Part shown: piece after piece, positions 18,455 to 28,322 of the stretch
How the letters are laid out: every line of letters begins with the position of its first letter
Position numbering within the stretch: the first letter of the stretch is position 1
Source of the DNA: Hyphomicrobiales bacterium
Lineage (GTDB): Bacteria; Pseudomonadota; Alphaproteobacteria; Rhizobiales; Xanthobacteraceae
Length of the DNA stretch: 64,000 nt
Assembly (NCBI GenBank): GCA_017305555.1
Contig: JAFKKM010000033.1
Location: 1 to 64,000, forward strand
Reading direction: 5' to 3'
Program-made: the position numbers and the translations under genes
The notes under the pieces: model-generated
What the model was told of the DNA's origin: nothing
What the model saw: only the letters and a program-made list of their open reading frames with translations
Database searches by the model: none

Positions 18455-18480
18455 CGGCGGACGGTCAACGGGAGTATGAC

Positions 18481-18867
18481 ATGCAACATGACGCAGCCGG
18501 CGTTCTGACGGCATGGGTGAACGAATTCAATGCGGGCAATGTCGATGTGATCGCCGGTTTGTATTCACCGGATGCCACGCTCTTCGGAACGATCAGCCCT
18601 TCTCTCACCACACGTTCTGCGGACGTGACGGCCTATTTCGCGGCGGTCGCGAAAAGCAGGATGCAGGTGAAACTGCTGGACGCACCAACCGTGACAAACA
18701 TCGCGGATGCGGCCGTAGTTCTATCGGGGCTCTATGAATTTTCCGGTCCGCGACCGGATGGCCAGAGCTTCGCGATGCCTGCTCGCTATAGCTTTGTTGT
18801 CGCGAATATCAATGGCCGGTGGCTGATCGCGCACCAGCATTCCTCACCGCAGCCGAAGCCACGGTGA
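18481..18867 (+). CDS. SnoaL/NTF2-like small protein
   Basis: 128 residues with the pattern of the NTF2-like superfamily: TAWVNEFNAGNVDVIAGLYSPDATLFGT at the start and SFVVANINGRWLIAHQHSSPQP at the end, similar to SgcJ/EcaC-type proteins. The fold is a cone-shaped barrel used for small-molecule binding or isomerisation. No catalytic residues can be assigned. The start at 18481 follows GGGAG. It lies 26 bp after mutY and may be co-transcribed. Confidence 0.75.
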   Translation: MQHDAAGVLTAWVNEFNAGNVDVIAGLYSPDATLFGTISPSLTTRSADVTAYFAAVAKSRMQVKLLDAPTVTNIADAAVVLSGLYEFSGPRPDGQSFAMPARYSFVVANINGRWLIAHQHSSPQPKPR

Positions 18868-18897
18868 AGTCACGTTCGCGCCCTCAGTTCGGAAGAC

Positions 18898-20166
18898 TCA
18901 AGCGGCCGGGCGCGGCACGATCGGCGGCTTGGCGTTGAGCGCTTCGACCTGGAAGCCGGCGACGCGCTTGTAATTGGCGGCGATGTCTTCCAGCTCCTGC
19001 TGCGACAGCACGTCGGTGACGACATTGAAGCCGTCCGGCGCGCGCTCCTCGACCAGTTGCATCACCTGCTCGGGGCCGTTGCGACGGTTGAGCTTGACCA
19101 GCTCGGTCGTCGCCGGGCGCCGCTCGGCTTCATAGGCTTGAAGCGCCGTCGGGGTTTCGCCTTGCGCCAGAATTTCGCGCGTCAGCACGCGTGCGTCGAG
19201 GATCGCCTGCGACGCGCCGTTGGAGCCGATCGGGTACATCGGATGCGCGGCGTCGCCGAGCAGCGTGACGCGGCCGAAGGTCCAGCGGTCGAGCGGGTCG
19301 CGGTCCACCAGCGGATATTCATAGGCGTGCGGGCAGTTGCGGATCAGGCCTGGAACGTCGAGCCAGTCGAAATTCCAGCTCTCGAACCACGGCAGAAATT
19401 CGTCGAGCTTGGCCGTGCGGTTATAGTCCTCGCGCCGCCACTGATAGGTCGGCGGCATGTGACGTTCGGCGACCCAGTTGATCCGGTGCTTGCCATGTGC
19501 ATCCGGCTCGCGCGAAATCGGATAGCAGACGAATTTCAGGATCTCGTGGCCGGCCATGATCATGGTGCGGCCGGTGAGGAACGCGTCCGACTCGGTGATG
19601 CCGCGCCACAGGATGCGGCCGTTCCACAGCGGCGGGCCTTCGTCGGGATAAAGCTTTTCGCGGATCGCGGAATGGATGCCGTCGGCGGCGATCAACAGTG
19701 TGCCGTCGTAGCTGCCCGCGCTCTCGCCTGTCGCCCTGTCGATGAAGTTCGCGCGGACACCGTCCGGTGTCTCGCTCCAATCGACGAGGTGATGACTGGT
19801 GAGGACGTTGTCGGCGCCGAGGCGTTCGATGGCGGTGTCGAGCAGGATCTGCTGCAACTGGCCGCGATGCACCGAGAACTGCGGCCACTTGTAGCCGGCT
19901 TCCAGCCCGCGCGGCTCGCTCCATATCGGCTTGCCGTATTTGGAGAAGAAGGCCAGTTCCTGGGTGCGGACGCCGATGCCGTCGAGCTTGTCGAGCAGGC
20001 CGAGTTCGATCAACTCGCGCACTGCGTGCGGCAACACGTTGATGCCGACGCCGAGCGGCTTCAATTCGCTGACGCTTTCGAACACGCGGCACGGCACGCC
20101 GATCTGATGCAGGCTGAGTGCCAGCGTCAGCCCGCCGATGCCGCCGCCCGCAATGAGAACCGTCAT
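18898..20166 (-). CDS. FAD-dependent monooxygenase (salicylate hydroxylase-like)
   Basis: A 422-residue class A flavoprotein hydroxylase. The N-terminal dinucleotide fold VLIAGGGIGGLTLALSLHQIG, the middle GTLLIAADGIHSAIR (the DG motif) and the VTLLGDAAHPMYPIGSNGASQAILDA (GD) motif are all present. Such enzymes use NAD(P)H and O2 to hydroxylate aromatic or heterocyclic substrates; the substrate here is unknown. The start at 20166 has a strong AGGAGG upstream. It is divergent from a GST gene. Confidence 0.88.
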   Translation of the reverse strand: MTVLIAGGGIGGLTLALSLHQIGVPCRVFESVSELKPLGVGINVLPHAVRELIELGLLDKLDGIGVRTQELAFFSKYGKPIWSEPRGLEAGYKWPQFSVHRGQLQQILLDTAIERLGADNVLTSHHLVDWSETPDGVRANFIDRATGESAGSYDGTLLIAADGIHSAIREKLYPDEGPPLWNGRILWRGITESDAFLTGRTMIMAGHEILKFVCYPISREPDAHGKHRINWVAERHMPPTYQWRREDYNRTAKLDEFLPWFESWNFDWLDVPGLIRNCPHAYEYPLVDRDPLDRWTFGRVTLLGDAAHPMYPIGSNGASQAILDARVLTREILAQGETPTALQAYEAERRPATTELVKLNRRNGPEQVMQLVEERAPDGFNVVTDVLSQQELEDIAANYKRVAGFQVEALNAKPPIVPRPAA

Positions 20167-20312
20167 TCTTGCCTCCTGGATTACAGTCGGGTCATGACAT
20201 GAAGACGCAGCCTCGGGCAACCGGAAAGGCTTGTCGCGCGAGGGGAGGCGGCGTACCAAGTTAATTCCGGCCGCGTCCGCGACCTCATCCGCACTGATTT
20301 CGGGCCCTCATC

Positions 20313-20936
20313 ATGTTCAAGCTCTATTACACGCCCGGCACCTGCGCGCTGGCTTCGCATATCGCGCTGGAGGATGCCGGCGCGCCTTATGAAGCGGTGC
20401 GCATCAGCTTCAAGACCAACCAGCAGAACAGCCCGGAATATCTGGCGATCAACCCGAAGGGGCGGGTGCCGTCGCTGGTGACGGAGCGCGGTATCCTGAC
20501 CGAGACGCCGGCGATGCTGGCCTTCATCGCGCAAAGCTATCCCACCGCGCAATTGGCGCCGCTCGACGATCCGTTCGCGTTTGCCGAGGTGCAGGCGTTC
20601 ACCAGCTATCTCTGCTCGACGGTACACATCGCTCACGCGCACCGGATGCGCGGCTATCGCTGGGCCACGGAGGAATCCTCGTTCGCCGACATGCAGCGCA
20701 TGGTGCCGAAGACCATGAGCGCCTGCTACGCAATGATTGAAAACAACATGCTGCGCGGTCCGTGGGTGATGGGCGAGCAATATACGATTTGCGATCCGTA
20801 TCTGTTCACGCTGGTGCAGTGGATGGAGGGCGACAGCGTCAATCGGGCCGACTTCCCACGGATCGGGGATCACTATGCGCGGATGATGGCACGCGGAAGC
20901 GTGCGCCGGGCGCTGGCGATTGAAACCGCGTCCTGA
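20313..20936 (+). CDS. Glutathione S-transferase family protein
   Basis: 207 residues. The N-terminal thioredoxin-like half MFKLYYTPGTCALASHIALE has the bacterial GST start with Cys10, and NPKGRVPSLV and ILTETPAMLAFIA carry the cis-Pro and the glutathione-binding Glu-Thr/Ser pair. The helical C-terminal half includes GPWVMGEQYTICDPYLF, the usual GST N-capping motif. It is likely cytoplasmic with an unknown electrophile substrate. A periplasmic binding-protein gene begins three bases after its stop. Confidence 0.9.
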   Translation: MFKLYYTPGTCALASHIALEDAGAPYEAVRISFKTNQQNSPEYLAINPKGRVPSLVTERGILTETPAMLAFIAQSYPTAQLAPLDDPFAFAEVQAFTSYLCSTVHIAHAHRMRGYRWATEESSFADMQRMVPKTMSACYAMIENNMLRGPWVMGEQYTICDPYLFTLVQWMEGDSVNRADFPRIGDHYARMMARGSVRRALAIETAS

Positions 20937-20939
20937 GGC

Positions 20940-22145
20940 ATGACCGATTGCGATCTTCGGCTCAGCCGCCGCGCGGTGCTAGGCGCGGCCGTTGCCGGCT
21001 TCATTCCAGTTCGCGCGCAGGCCGTGCCCGCGAACGAGATTCGCATCGGCAACACCAACGCTTATAGCGGGCCCGCGAGTGCCTACAGCGTACTCGGCAA
21101 GCTGCCGGCCGCCTATTTCCGCATGATCAATGATCGTGGCGGCATTAATGGCCGCAAGATCGCGTATCTCAGCTATGACGATGCTTACAGCCCGCCGAAG
21201 GCGGTGGAGCAGACGCGGCGGCTGGTTGAGAACGACGAGGTGTTGCTGATCTTCGGCTCGCTCGGTGCGCCGACCAATTCCGCGATCATGAAATACATGA
21301 ACGCGAAGCAGGTGCCGCAACTGTTCGTCGCCTCGGGTGCGACCAAGTTCGGCGATCCCGCGCACTTTCCGTGGACCATGGGATTCATCCCGAGCTACCA
21401 GAGCGAGGGGCGCGCCTTCGCCCGGCATATCATGGCGACGCGGCCGCAGGCCAAGATCGGCGTGCTGTACCAGAACGACGATTTCGGCCGCGACGTGCTG
21501 ACTGGATTGCGCGACGGCCTTGGCGACCGCGTCGCGATGATCGTGGCGCAGCGTTCCTACGAGACGGCCGATCCCGTCGTGGACAGTCAGGTAGTGACGC
21601 TGCACGCCGCTGGGTGCGATGTGGTGGTCAGCATGTCGACGCCGAAGTTTGCCGCGCAGACCATCCGCAAGATGGCGGAATTGGGCTGGAGCCCGGACCA
21701 CTATCTTTGCAACAGCGCCAATTCGGTCGGCGCAGTGCTGAAGCCGGCCGGCTTCGAGAATTGCCGCAACGTGATTTCCAGCGCCTACTTGAAGGATGCC
21801 AATGACGACGCGTGGAAGGACGATCCGGCGTTCAAGGCCTGGAACGAATTTCTCGATGCCTATTATCCCGAAGGCGACCGCAAGGATTCGCTGACGGTCT
21901 ACAGCTATGTGGTATCCGAGTTGCTGGTCGAGATGCTGAAGCGTTGTGGCGACGATCTCTCGCGCAGTAATGTGATGAAGCAAGCGGCGAGCCAACGCAA
22001 CGTGGCGCACGGATTGCTGCTACCGGGCATCACCATCAATACCAGCGCCACCGACTATTTTCCGGTCGAGCAGTTGCAGATGATCCGTTTTAACGGCGAG
22101 CGCTATGAGCGTTTTGGCGAGGTGATCGACGTCTCGCGGGGGTGA
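20940..22145 (+). CDS. ABC transporter substrate-binding protein, branched-chain amino acid type
   Basis: A 401-residue periplasmic binding protein of the LivK/type I fold. The N-terminus has a Tat-like signal (LSRRAVLGAAVAGFIPVRAQA). It is followed by EIRIGNTNAYSGPASAYSVLGK and VEQTRRLVENDEVLLIFGSLGAPTNSAIMKY, typical of the family. The permeases and ATPases of a Liv-type importer are not in this window, so it either works with a system elsewhere or acts as a sensor-type binding protein. It is tightly linked to the upstream GST gene. The ligand is unknown. Confidence 0.88.
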   Translation: MTDCDLRLSRRAVLGAAVAGFIPVRAQAVPANEIRIGNTNAYSGPASAYSVLGKLPAAYFRMINDRGGINGRKIAYLSYDDAYSPPKAVEQTRRLVENDEVLLIFGSLGAPTNSAIMKYMNAKQVPQLFVASGATKFGDPAHFPWTMGFIPSYQSEGRAFARHIMATRPQAKIGVLYQNDDFGRDVLTGLRDGLGDRVAMIVAQRSYETADPVVDSQVVTLHAAGCDVVVSMSTPKFAAQTIRKMAELGWSPDHYLCNSANSVGAVLKPAGFENCRNVISSAYLKDANDDAWKDDPAFKAWNEFLDAYYPEGDRKDSLTVYSYVVSELLVEMLKRCGDDLSRSNVMKQAASQRNVAHGLLLPGITINTSATDYFPVEQLQMIRFNGERYERFGEVIDVSRG

Positions 22146-22158
22146 TGGCGTGATGTCC

Positions 22159-22274
22159 CGTCATGCCCGGGCATAGCCATCCGAAGGACGGCGTCGCCTT
22201 GCTCGCCTATGTCCCGCGCATTCACGCCTTAAGTGGGAAAGACGTGGATGCCCGGAATAAACCCGGCCATGACG
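22159..22274. repeat. Dispersed palindromic repeat, family A, copy 2
   Basis: It begins CGTCATGCCCGGGCAT, holds GACGTGGATGCCCGGAATAA, and ends ACCCGGCCATGACGAG. The middle is longer and less regular than in the other copies. It lies between the convergent binding-protein and GST genes. Confidence 0.78.
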
Positions 22275-22297
22275 AGGAGAGGATACGTTGCGGATCC

Positions 22298-22984
22298 TCA
22301 GGCCACCTTGGTCGTTTGATGCCTGAACATGGCGGCGCGGGCAGCGTCGTCCATTTCGGTCTTGAACTTGAAGCTTTCCTTCAGCGCGATGGCCTTGGCC
22401 GCGGCAGGTCGCGCGTTGATCTCGTCGATCAGCCGCTTGAGATTCGGCAACTTCGTGAAAACATCGTCGCTGGTGACGAAGGGCAGCATCCGCGCCCAGC
22501 CCCAGACGTCCATGTCGACGATGGTGTAGGTCTCGCCCACGACGTACTTCCGGCCGGTGAGGCGTTCGTTGAGGATGCCGGCGTGACGCAGCGCTTCATA
22601 CTGGTAGCGGTTGTGGGCGTAGTCGATCTTCTCCGGCGCGAAGTGTTTGAAATGCACCGCCTGGCCGAAATACGGACCGACGCCGGTGGCGGCAAACATC
22701 AACCAGGACAACAGTTCGCCGCGATTGGCCGGCGTATCGACGGGCAGGAATTTTCCGGTCTTCTCGGCGAGGTAGAGCAGGATGGCGTTGCTGTCGAACA
22801 CCTTGACGCCGTCGTCGTCGATGGCCGGCACCTTGGCGTTCGGATTGATAGCGACGTAGTCCGGCTTGAATTGATCGCCGATGCGGGGATCGATCGCGAT
22901 CGGCTCGTAGGGAAGGCCAGTTTCTTCGAGAAACAGCGCAACCTTGGTCGGGTTCGGCGAGCCGTTGAAATAGAACTTCAGCAT
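22298..22984 (-). CDS. Glutathione S-transferase family protein (GstB/YghU-like)
   Basis: About 228 residues that start MLKFYFNGSPNPTKVALFLEETGLPYE, the beginning typical of the GST group with an N-terminal Ser/Asn-Pro active-site loop. NPNAKVPAI (cis-Pro) and VFDSNAILLYLAE (glutathione-binding Asp-Ser) follow. The C-terminal half has YVVGETYTIVDMDVWGWARM. The start at 22984 is chosen because upstream in-frame ATGs lie outside the conserved domain. Substrate unknown. Confidence 0.87.
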   Translation of the reverse strand: MLKFYFNGSPNPTKVALFLEETGLPYEPIAIDPRIGDQFKPDYVAINPNAKVPAIDDDGVKVFDSNAILLYLAEKTGKFLPVDTPANRGELLSWLMFAATGVGPYFGQAVHFKHFAPEKIDYAHNRYQYEALRHAGILNERLTGRKYVVGETYTIVDMDVWGWARMLPFVTSDDVFTKLPNLKRLIDEINARPAAAKAIALKESFKFKTEMDDAARAAMFRHQTTKVA

Positions 22985-23184
22985 GAAGATGTCCTGTCCG
23001 GAGTGAAGGGCCCGGCTCCAAAGTGCGCGGGTCGGTTCCATGTGGCCATTTGCTGCCGCAGTGCAAGCCATTCAGCGTTGGCGTTGGATGAATTGTGAGG
23101 GAACAAATTGGCATTCGCCGCGTTACAGCCATGAGTTGGATTGTGCCGGGATCCGACACTCGGCCGAACGGGATGGAGAATGCG

Positions 23185-23367
23185 ATGCAGGCGGTGGAGG
23201 TTCACGATTACGCGCGGAAACTGTTGGCGCAACGTGGCGCCAGCGCGATCGCGGAGGCCGCGCAGAAGGCAGCCAGCCTCGAGGAGGAAGGCAACGCCAA
23301 GGACGCCGCCGACTGGCGGCGCATTGCCGATGCCATGAAGCAGATGCGAGGACCGCACCAGAGCTAG
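23185..23367 (+). CDS. Small hypothetical protein
   Basis: About 60 residues starting MQAVEVHDYARKLL, a short, charged, Ala-rich helical protein with no known domain. A GGAG six bases before the ATG at 23185 supports this start; an ATG at 23173 (adding MENA) is an alternative. Short proteins of this type occur in related genomes, but that is from memory. It lies between a GST gene and ccrM, converging on ccrM. Confidence 0.55.
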   Translation: MQAVEVHDYARKLLAQRGASAIAEAAQKAASLEEEGNAKDAADWRRIADAMKQMRGPHQS

Positions 23368-23409
23368 GGCAGCGTTAGACTTGTCACGGCAATGACGACG
23401 CGCGGAAGG

Positions 23410-24586
<1,177 letters not shown>

Positions 24587-24648
24587 AGGCGACGCTGTCG
24601 GCGACGCGGGACTAAACAACCGACTGGCGCTACAGTGACGTGGCAAAG

Positions 24649-24663
24649 TAAAAATCGGCTTAA
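24649..24663 (-). promoter_or_regulatory. CtrA-like box upstream of ccrM
   Basis: TAAA followed by seven bases and TTAA matches the CtrA consensus TTAA-N7-TTAA at seven of eight positions. It lies about 80 bp before the ccrM start codon. CtrA activates ccrM in Caulobacter. Confidence 0.5.
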
Positions 24664-24787
24664 TTGGAAAATGATTCAAACTAGGCAATAATTGCCGGGC
24701 GGACTATTGATTGACGGCCGGAGTAATCTACGTCTGTGCGGCCGTTGAGCGATGGCCGATGCCATCCGAACTGTGAGGACATGCACC

Positions 24788-25717
24788 ATGCGCTACGATG
24801 ACTTCCGCCGCAGCGACAACATCGACGATCGCCGCGACGATGACGGCGGCGGTGGTGGCGGCGGCTTCGGCCTGCCGATGGGCGGTGGCGGTCTCGGCAT
24901 CGGCACTGTCATTGTGCTCGGCCTGCTCGGCTATGCCTTCGGCATCGATCCGCGCATTCTGATCGGTGGCGCGGAAATCCTCACCGGCGGCCAGCAGGCG
25001 CCGAGCTATCAGACCGACCGTCGCTCGGGCCCCACCAAGACCGGCGCGCCTTCGGATGAGATGGGCAGCATGATCGCCGGTGTGCTTGGCGAGATCGACG
25101 ATCGCTGGGATGAAATCTTCTCCGCCAGCGGCCAGAAGTATACCGGCCCGCGCATCGTGCTGTTCAAGAACGCGACCAACGGCGGGCGCTGCGGCATGGC
25201 GCAATCGGCGATGGGGCCGTTTTATTGTCCGCCGGATCGCCAGATATTCCTCGACACCGGATTCTTCCGTCAGGTCGAAACGCGGTTTCACGGCTGCTCG
25301 GGCAACGCCTGCAAATTCACCGCTGCTTACATCATCGCGCATGAAGCGGGTCATCATATCCAGAACCTGCTCGGCATTCTTCCGCGTGTGACACGCCTGC
25401 AGCAGCAGGCCGGCAGCAAGGCCGAAGCCAACGCGTTGCAGGTGAAGGTCGAGTTGCAGGCGGATTGCCTGTCCGGCGTTTGGGTCAATCGTGAATCGAA
25501 GAAGCGACCGGGCTTCCTTGAGGCTGGGGATATCGACGCCGCGCTGACGACGGCGGCAGCAATCGGCGACGACACCCTGCAGAAGCAAGCCACCGGGCGC
25601 GTGGTGCCGGACTCGTTCACGCACGGCTCGGCGGCACAGCGGAAGCGCTGGTTCATGACCGGCTATCAGCAAGGCACCGTGCAAGCGTGCAACACGTTCG
25701 CATCGGATAATTTGTGA
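24788..25717 (+). CDS. Neutral zinc metallopeptidase (YpfJ family)
   Basis: A 309-residue membrane-anchored protein of the YpfJ zinc metallopeptidase family. A Gly-rich N-terminus is followed by a hydrophobic segment (GLGIGTVIVLGLLGYAFGI), then the CGMAQSAMGPFYCPPDRQIFLDTGFF block. The zinc motif is HEAGHH in YIIAHEAGHHIQNLLGI (about residue 195), and ADCLSGVWV is the family's second conserved region. The start at 24788 is the ATG that begins MRYDDFRRSDN. The substrate is unknown. It is divergent from ccrM. Confidence 0.9.
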   Translation: MRYDDFRRSDNIDDRRDDDGGGGGGGFGLPMGGGGLGIGTVIVLGLLGYAFGIDPRILIGGAEILTGGQQAPSYQTDRRSGPTKTGAPSDEMGSMIAGVLGEIDDRWDEIFSASGQKYTGPRIVLFKNATNGGRCGMAQSAMGPFYCPPDRQIFLDTGFFRQVETRFHGCSGNACKFTAAYIIAHEAGHHIQNLLGILPRVTRLQQQAGSKAEANALQVKVELQADCLSGVWVNRESKKRPGFLEAGDIDAALTTAAAIGDDTLQKQATGRVVPDSFTHGSAAQRKRWFMTGYQQGTVQACNTFASDNL

Positions 25718-25730
25718 GAAGCATTTCGGT

Positions 25731-25824
25731 TGTCATGCCCGGCCTTGTTGCGGGCATCCACGTCCTTCGTTCGTATACGATTGTCTGAAGACGTGGATGG
25801 CCGGGACGAGCCCGGCCATGACGG
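25731..25824. repeat. Dispersed palindromic repeat, family A, copy 3
   Basis: It begins TGTCATGCCCGGCCTTGTTG, with GGGCATCCACGTC and the facing GACGTGGATGGCCGGG, and ends CCCGGCCATGACGGG. It sits between the zinc peptidase gene and moaB. Confidence 0.82.
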
Positions 25825-25837
25825 GAAAGAGCACGCC

Positions 25838-26398
25838 ATGTCCATCGATGAATCGAAACAGTTCATCCCGCTCAACATCGCGGTGCTGACGGTGTCTGAC
25901 ACCCGCTCGCTAGCGGATGATAAGTCCGGCGCAACCTTGGCGGATCGGCTGACCGGTGCGGGCCATCGTCTCGCGGCGCGGGAGATCGTGACCGACGATG
26001 TCGAGGCGATCCGCGCCATCGTCCGTCGATGGGTCGCCGATCCGGGGATCGATGCGATCGTCACCACCGGGGGCACCGGGTTTACTGGCCGCGACGTGAC
26101 GCCGGAGGCGATCGAGCCCCTGTTCGAGAAACGGATGGACGGCTTCTCCATCGCTTTTCATATGCTGAGCCACGCCAAGATCGGTGCGTCGACCATCCAG
26201 AGCCGCGCCACCGCCGGCGTCGCCGGCGCGACCTACATCTTCTGCCTGCCGGGATCGCCCGGCGCCTGCAAGGACGGCTGGGACGGCATCCTCGCGCATC
26301 AGCTCGATTATCGCTCGCGGCCGTGCAATTTCGTGGAGATCATGCCACGCCTCGATGAGCATCTGCGTCGCCCCAAGGCGAAGGGGGCGACCGCGTGA
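25838..26398 (+). CDS. moaB: Molybdenum cofactor biosynthesis protein B
   Basis: A 186-residue MogA/MoaB family protein that adenylylates molybdopterin before molybdate insertion. LNIAVLTVSDTRS at the start, TTGGTGFTGRDVTPEAI in the middle (substrate binding) and FCLPGSPGACKDGWDGIL near the end are the family motifs. The length matches MoaB. The start at 25838 is the ATG after GGAAAGAGCACGCC; the longer upstream frame runs through the palindromic repeat. A permease gene begins 15 bp downstream. Confidence 0.93.
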   Translation: MSIDESKQFIPLNIAVLTVSDTRSLADDKSGATLADRLTGAGHRLAAREIVTDDVEAIRAIVRRWVADPGIDAIVTTGGTGFTGRDVTPEAIEPLFEKRMDGFSIAFHMLSHAKIGASTIQSRATAGVAGATYIFCLPGSPGACKDGWDGILAHQLDYRSRPCNFVEIMPRLDEHLRRPKAKGATA

Positions 26399-26413
26399 CG
26401 AAGGCATAACGCG

Positions 26414-27202
26414 ATGTCACGGGTGACGCTGCTATTCTATCAGGTGCTGGTGGCGGTGGTGCTGCTCGTGCTCTGGTACGTGTTCAGCACGGTGCCGGTC
26501 TTCGGCGTGATGCTGCTGCCGCCGTTCTTCTTTTCCAATCCCGTCGATGTCGGCAGCCAGATCGTCGATTGGTTCGCGACCGGCGTAATCTGGAAACACT
26601 TGGCGATCACGTTGTGGGAATCGATCCTGGCCTTCGTGATCGGTTCGGTCGGCGGAGTGCTGTTCGGCTTCTGGTTCGCGCGACAGCCGACGGTGGCTGC
26701 GGTGTTCGATCCCTACGTCAAGATGGCGAATGCGCTGCCGCGTGTCGTTCTGGCGCCGATCTTCACGCTGTGGCTCGGGCTTGGCATCTGGTCGAAGGTG
26801 GCGCTCGGCGTTACGCTGGTGTTCTTCATCGTGTTCTTCAATGTCTATCAGGGCGTCAAGGAAGTCAGCGGCACCGTGCTCGCCAATGGCCGTATGCTCG
26901 GCATGAACGAGCGGCAGTTGATGCGGCATGTCTATTGGCCCTCCGCGCTGTCGTGGATGTTCTCGTCGCTGCACACCTCGGTCGGGTTCGCGGTGGTCGG
27001 CGCGGTGGTTGGTGAATATCTCGGTTCGGCCGCCGGGCTCGGCTACCTGATCCAGCAGGCCGAAGGTGTATTCGACGTTGCCGGCGTTTTCGCGGGCATG
27101 TTCGTGCTGTCCGCGTTTGTTATTCTGATCGACCTCGCGGTGACGCTGGTGGAGCGCAGGTTGCTGGTCTGGCGACCCGAGGCGGCTGGAAGTCGGACCT
27201 GA
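26414..27202 (+). CDS. ABC transporter permease, NitT/TauT (SsuC-like) family
   Basis: A 262-residue inner-membrane protein with about six hydrophobic segments. The permease EAA-type loop is seen in GTVLANGRMLGMNERQLMRHVYWPSALSWMFSSLHTSVGFAVVGAVVGEYLGSA. The family handles nitrate, taurine, sulfonates, thiamine precursors and similar compounds. It is followed 88 bp later by a matching NMT1-type binding protein, but no ATPase gene is near, so the ATPase must come from elsewhere in the genome. Confidence 0.9.
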   Translation: MSRVTLLFYQVLVAVVLLVLWYVFSTVPVFGVMLLPPFFFSNPVDVGSQIVDWFATGVIWKHLAITLWESILAFVIGSVGGVLFGFWFARQPTVAAVFDPYVKMANALPRVVLAPIFTLWLGLGIWSKVALGVTLVFFIVFFNVYQGVKEVSGTVLANGRMLGMNERQLMRHVYWPSALSWMFSSLHTSVGFAVVGAVVGEYLGSAAGLGYLIQQAEGVFDVAGVFAGMFVLSAFVILIDLAVTLVERRLLVWRPEAAGSRT

Positions 27203-27290
27203 CGCAACGCCCCCGCGCAGCAGGATAGTTCGCTTCTCAAGGCGCGAGCGTTTCTCTATTGTGGTGCGAACAAAATATATGGAGGACATC

Positions 27291-28319
27291 ATGCGGACGA
27301 TTTTCGGCAGGCTTTTGGCGCCATTGCTGGCGTTGTGCATGGTGCCCGGTATTGCTTTTGCGCAAAGCAAGGTGACGATTGCCATCGGCGGCGGCGCTTG
27401 CCTCTGCTACTTGCCGACCGTGTTGGCGAAGCAGCTCGGCGAATATGACAAAGCGGGCGTAAGCGTCGAACTGGTCGATCTCAAGGGCGGTTCGGATGCA
27501 CTCAGGGCCGTGCTTGGCGGCAGCGCCGACGTCGTTTCCGGTTACTTCGATCATTGCGTCAATCTCGCCGCCAAGAAGCAGGAGATGCAGGCGTTCGTGG
27601 TATATGACCGCTATCCCGGCCTCGTCCTTGTGGTGTCGCCGAAGCACACCGACGAGATCAAATCGATCAAAGACCTCGCCGGCAAGAAAGTTGGCGTCAG
27701 CGCGCCGGGGTCCTCGACCGATTTCTTCCTCAAATATCTTTTGAAGAAGAACGGCCTCGATCCGACCAGCGCGGCGGTGATCGGCGTCGGGCTGGGGGCT
27801 ACGGCGGTGGCCGCGATGGAGCAGGGGCAGATCGATGCGGCGGTCATGCTGGATCCATCGGTGACAGTGCTTCAGGGCCACTACAAGGATCTGCGCATCC
27901 TCAGCGACACCCGCACACAGAAAGATACGCTGGCGGTGTTCGGCGGCGAATATCCCGGCGGGGCGCTGTATAGCACCACGGCGTGGGTCAAGTCGCACGG
28001 GAAAGAAGCGCAGGCATTGACCAATGCCATCGTCAACACGCTGAAGTGGATTCACACGCATTCGCCGGAAGACGTGATGGCGAAAATGCCGCCCGAACTC
28101 GTCGGCAAGAACAAGGAGCTTTATCTGGCGGCGTTGAAGAACACCATTCCGATGTATTCGGAAACCGGCGCCATGGACCCCAAGGGGGCGACCGCGGTCT
28201 TGACGGTGTTCAGCGAAAGCTCGCCTGCGGTGGCGAAAGCGAATATCGACGTCAGCAAGACCTACACCAATGCATTCGTCGAACAGGCAGGCAAAGCGGT
28301 CGGGACGGGCGCGAAGTAG
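27291..28319 (+). CDS. ABC transporter substrate-binding protein, NMT1/THI5-like
   Basis: A 342-residue periplasmic protein. It has a signal peptide (LLAPLLALCMVPGIAFAQS), then VTIAIGGGACLCYLPTVLAKQLGEYDKAGVSVELVDLKGG, the normal start of SsuA/TauA/NMT1 proteins, and a SIKDLAGKKVGVSAPGS segment. The double-Cys CLCYLP near the pocket is worth noting. The start at 27291 has GGAGG upstream. It forms a partial importer with the preceding permease. The ligand cannot be told from sequence. Confidence 0.9.
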   Translation: MRTIFGRLLAPLLALCMVPGIAFAQSKVTIAIGGGACLCYLPTVLAKQLGEYDKAGVSVELVDLKGGSDALRAVLGGSADVVSGYFDHCVNLAAKKQEMQAFVVYDRYPGLVLVVSPKHTDEIKSIKDLAGKKVGVSAPGSSTDFFLKYLLKKNGLDPTSAAVIGVGLGATAVAAMEQGQIDAAVMLDPSVTVLQGHYKDLRILSDTRTQKDTLAVFGGEYPGGALYSTTAWVKSHGKEAQALTNAIVNTLKWIHTHSPEDVMAKMPPELVGKNKELYLAALKNTIPMYSETGAMDPKGATAVLTVFSESSPAVAKANIDVSKTYTNAFVEQAGKAVGTGAK

Positions 28320-28322
28320 CGC

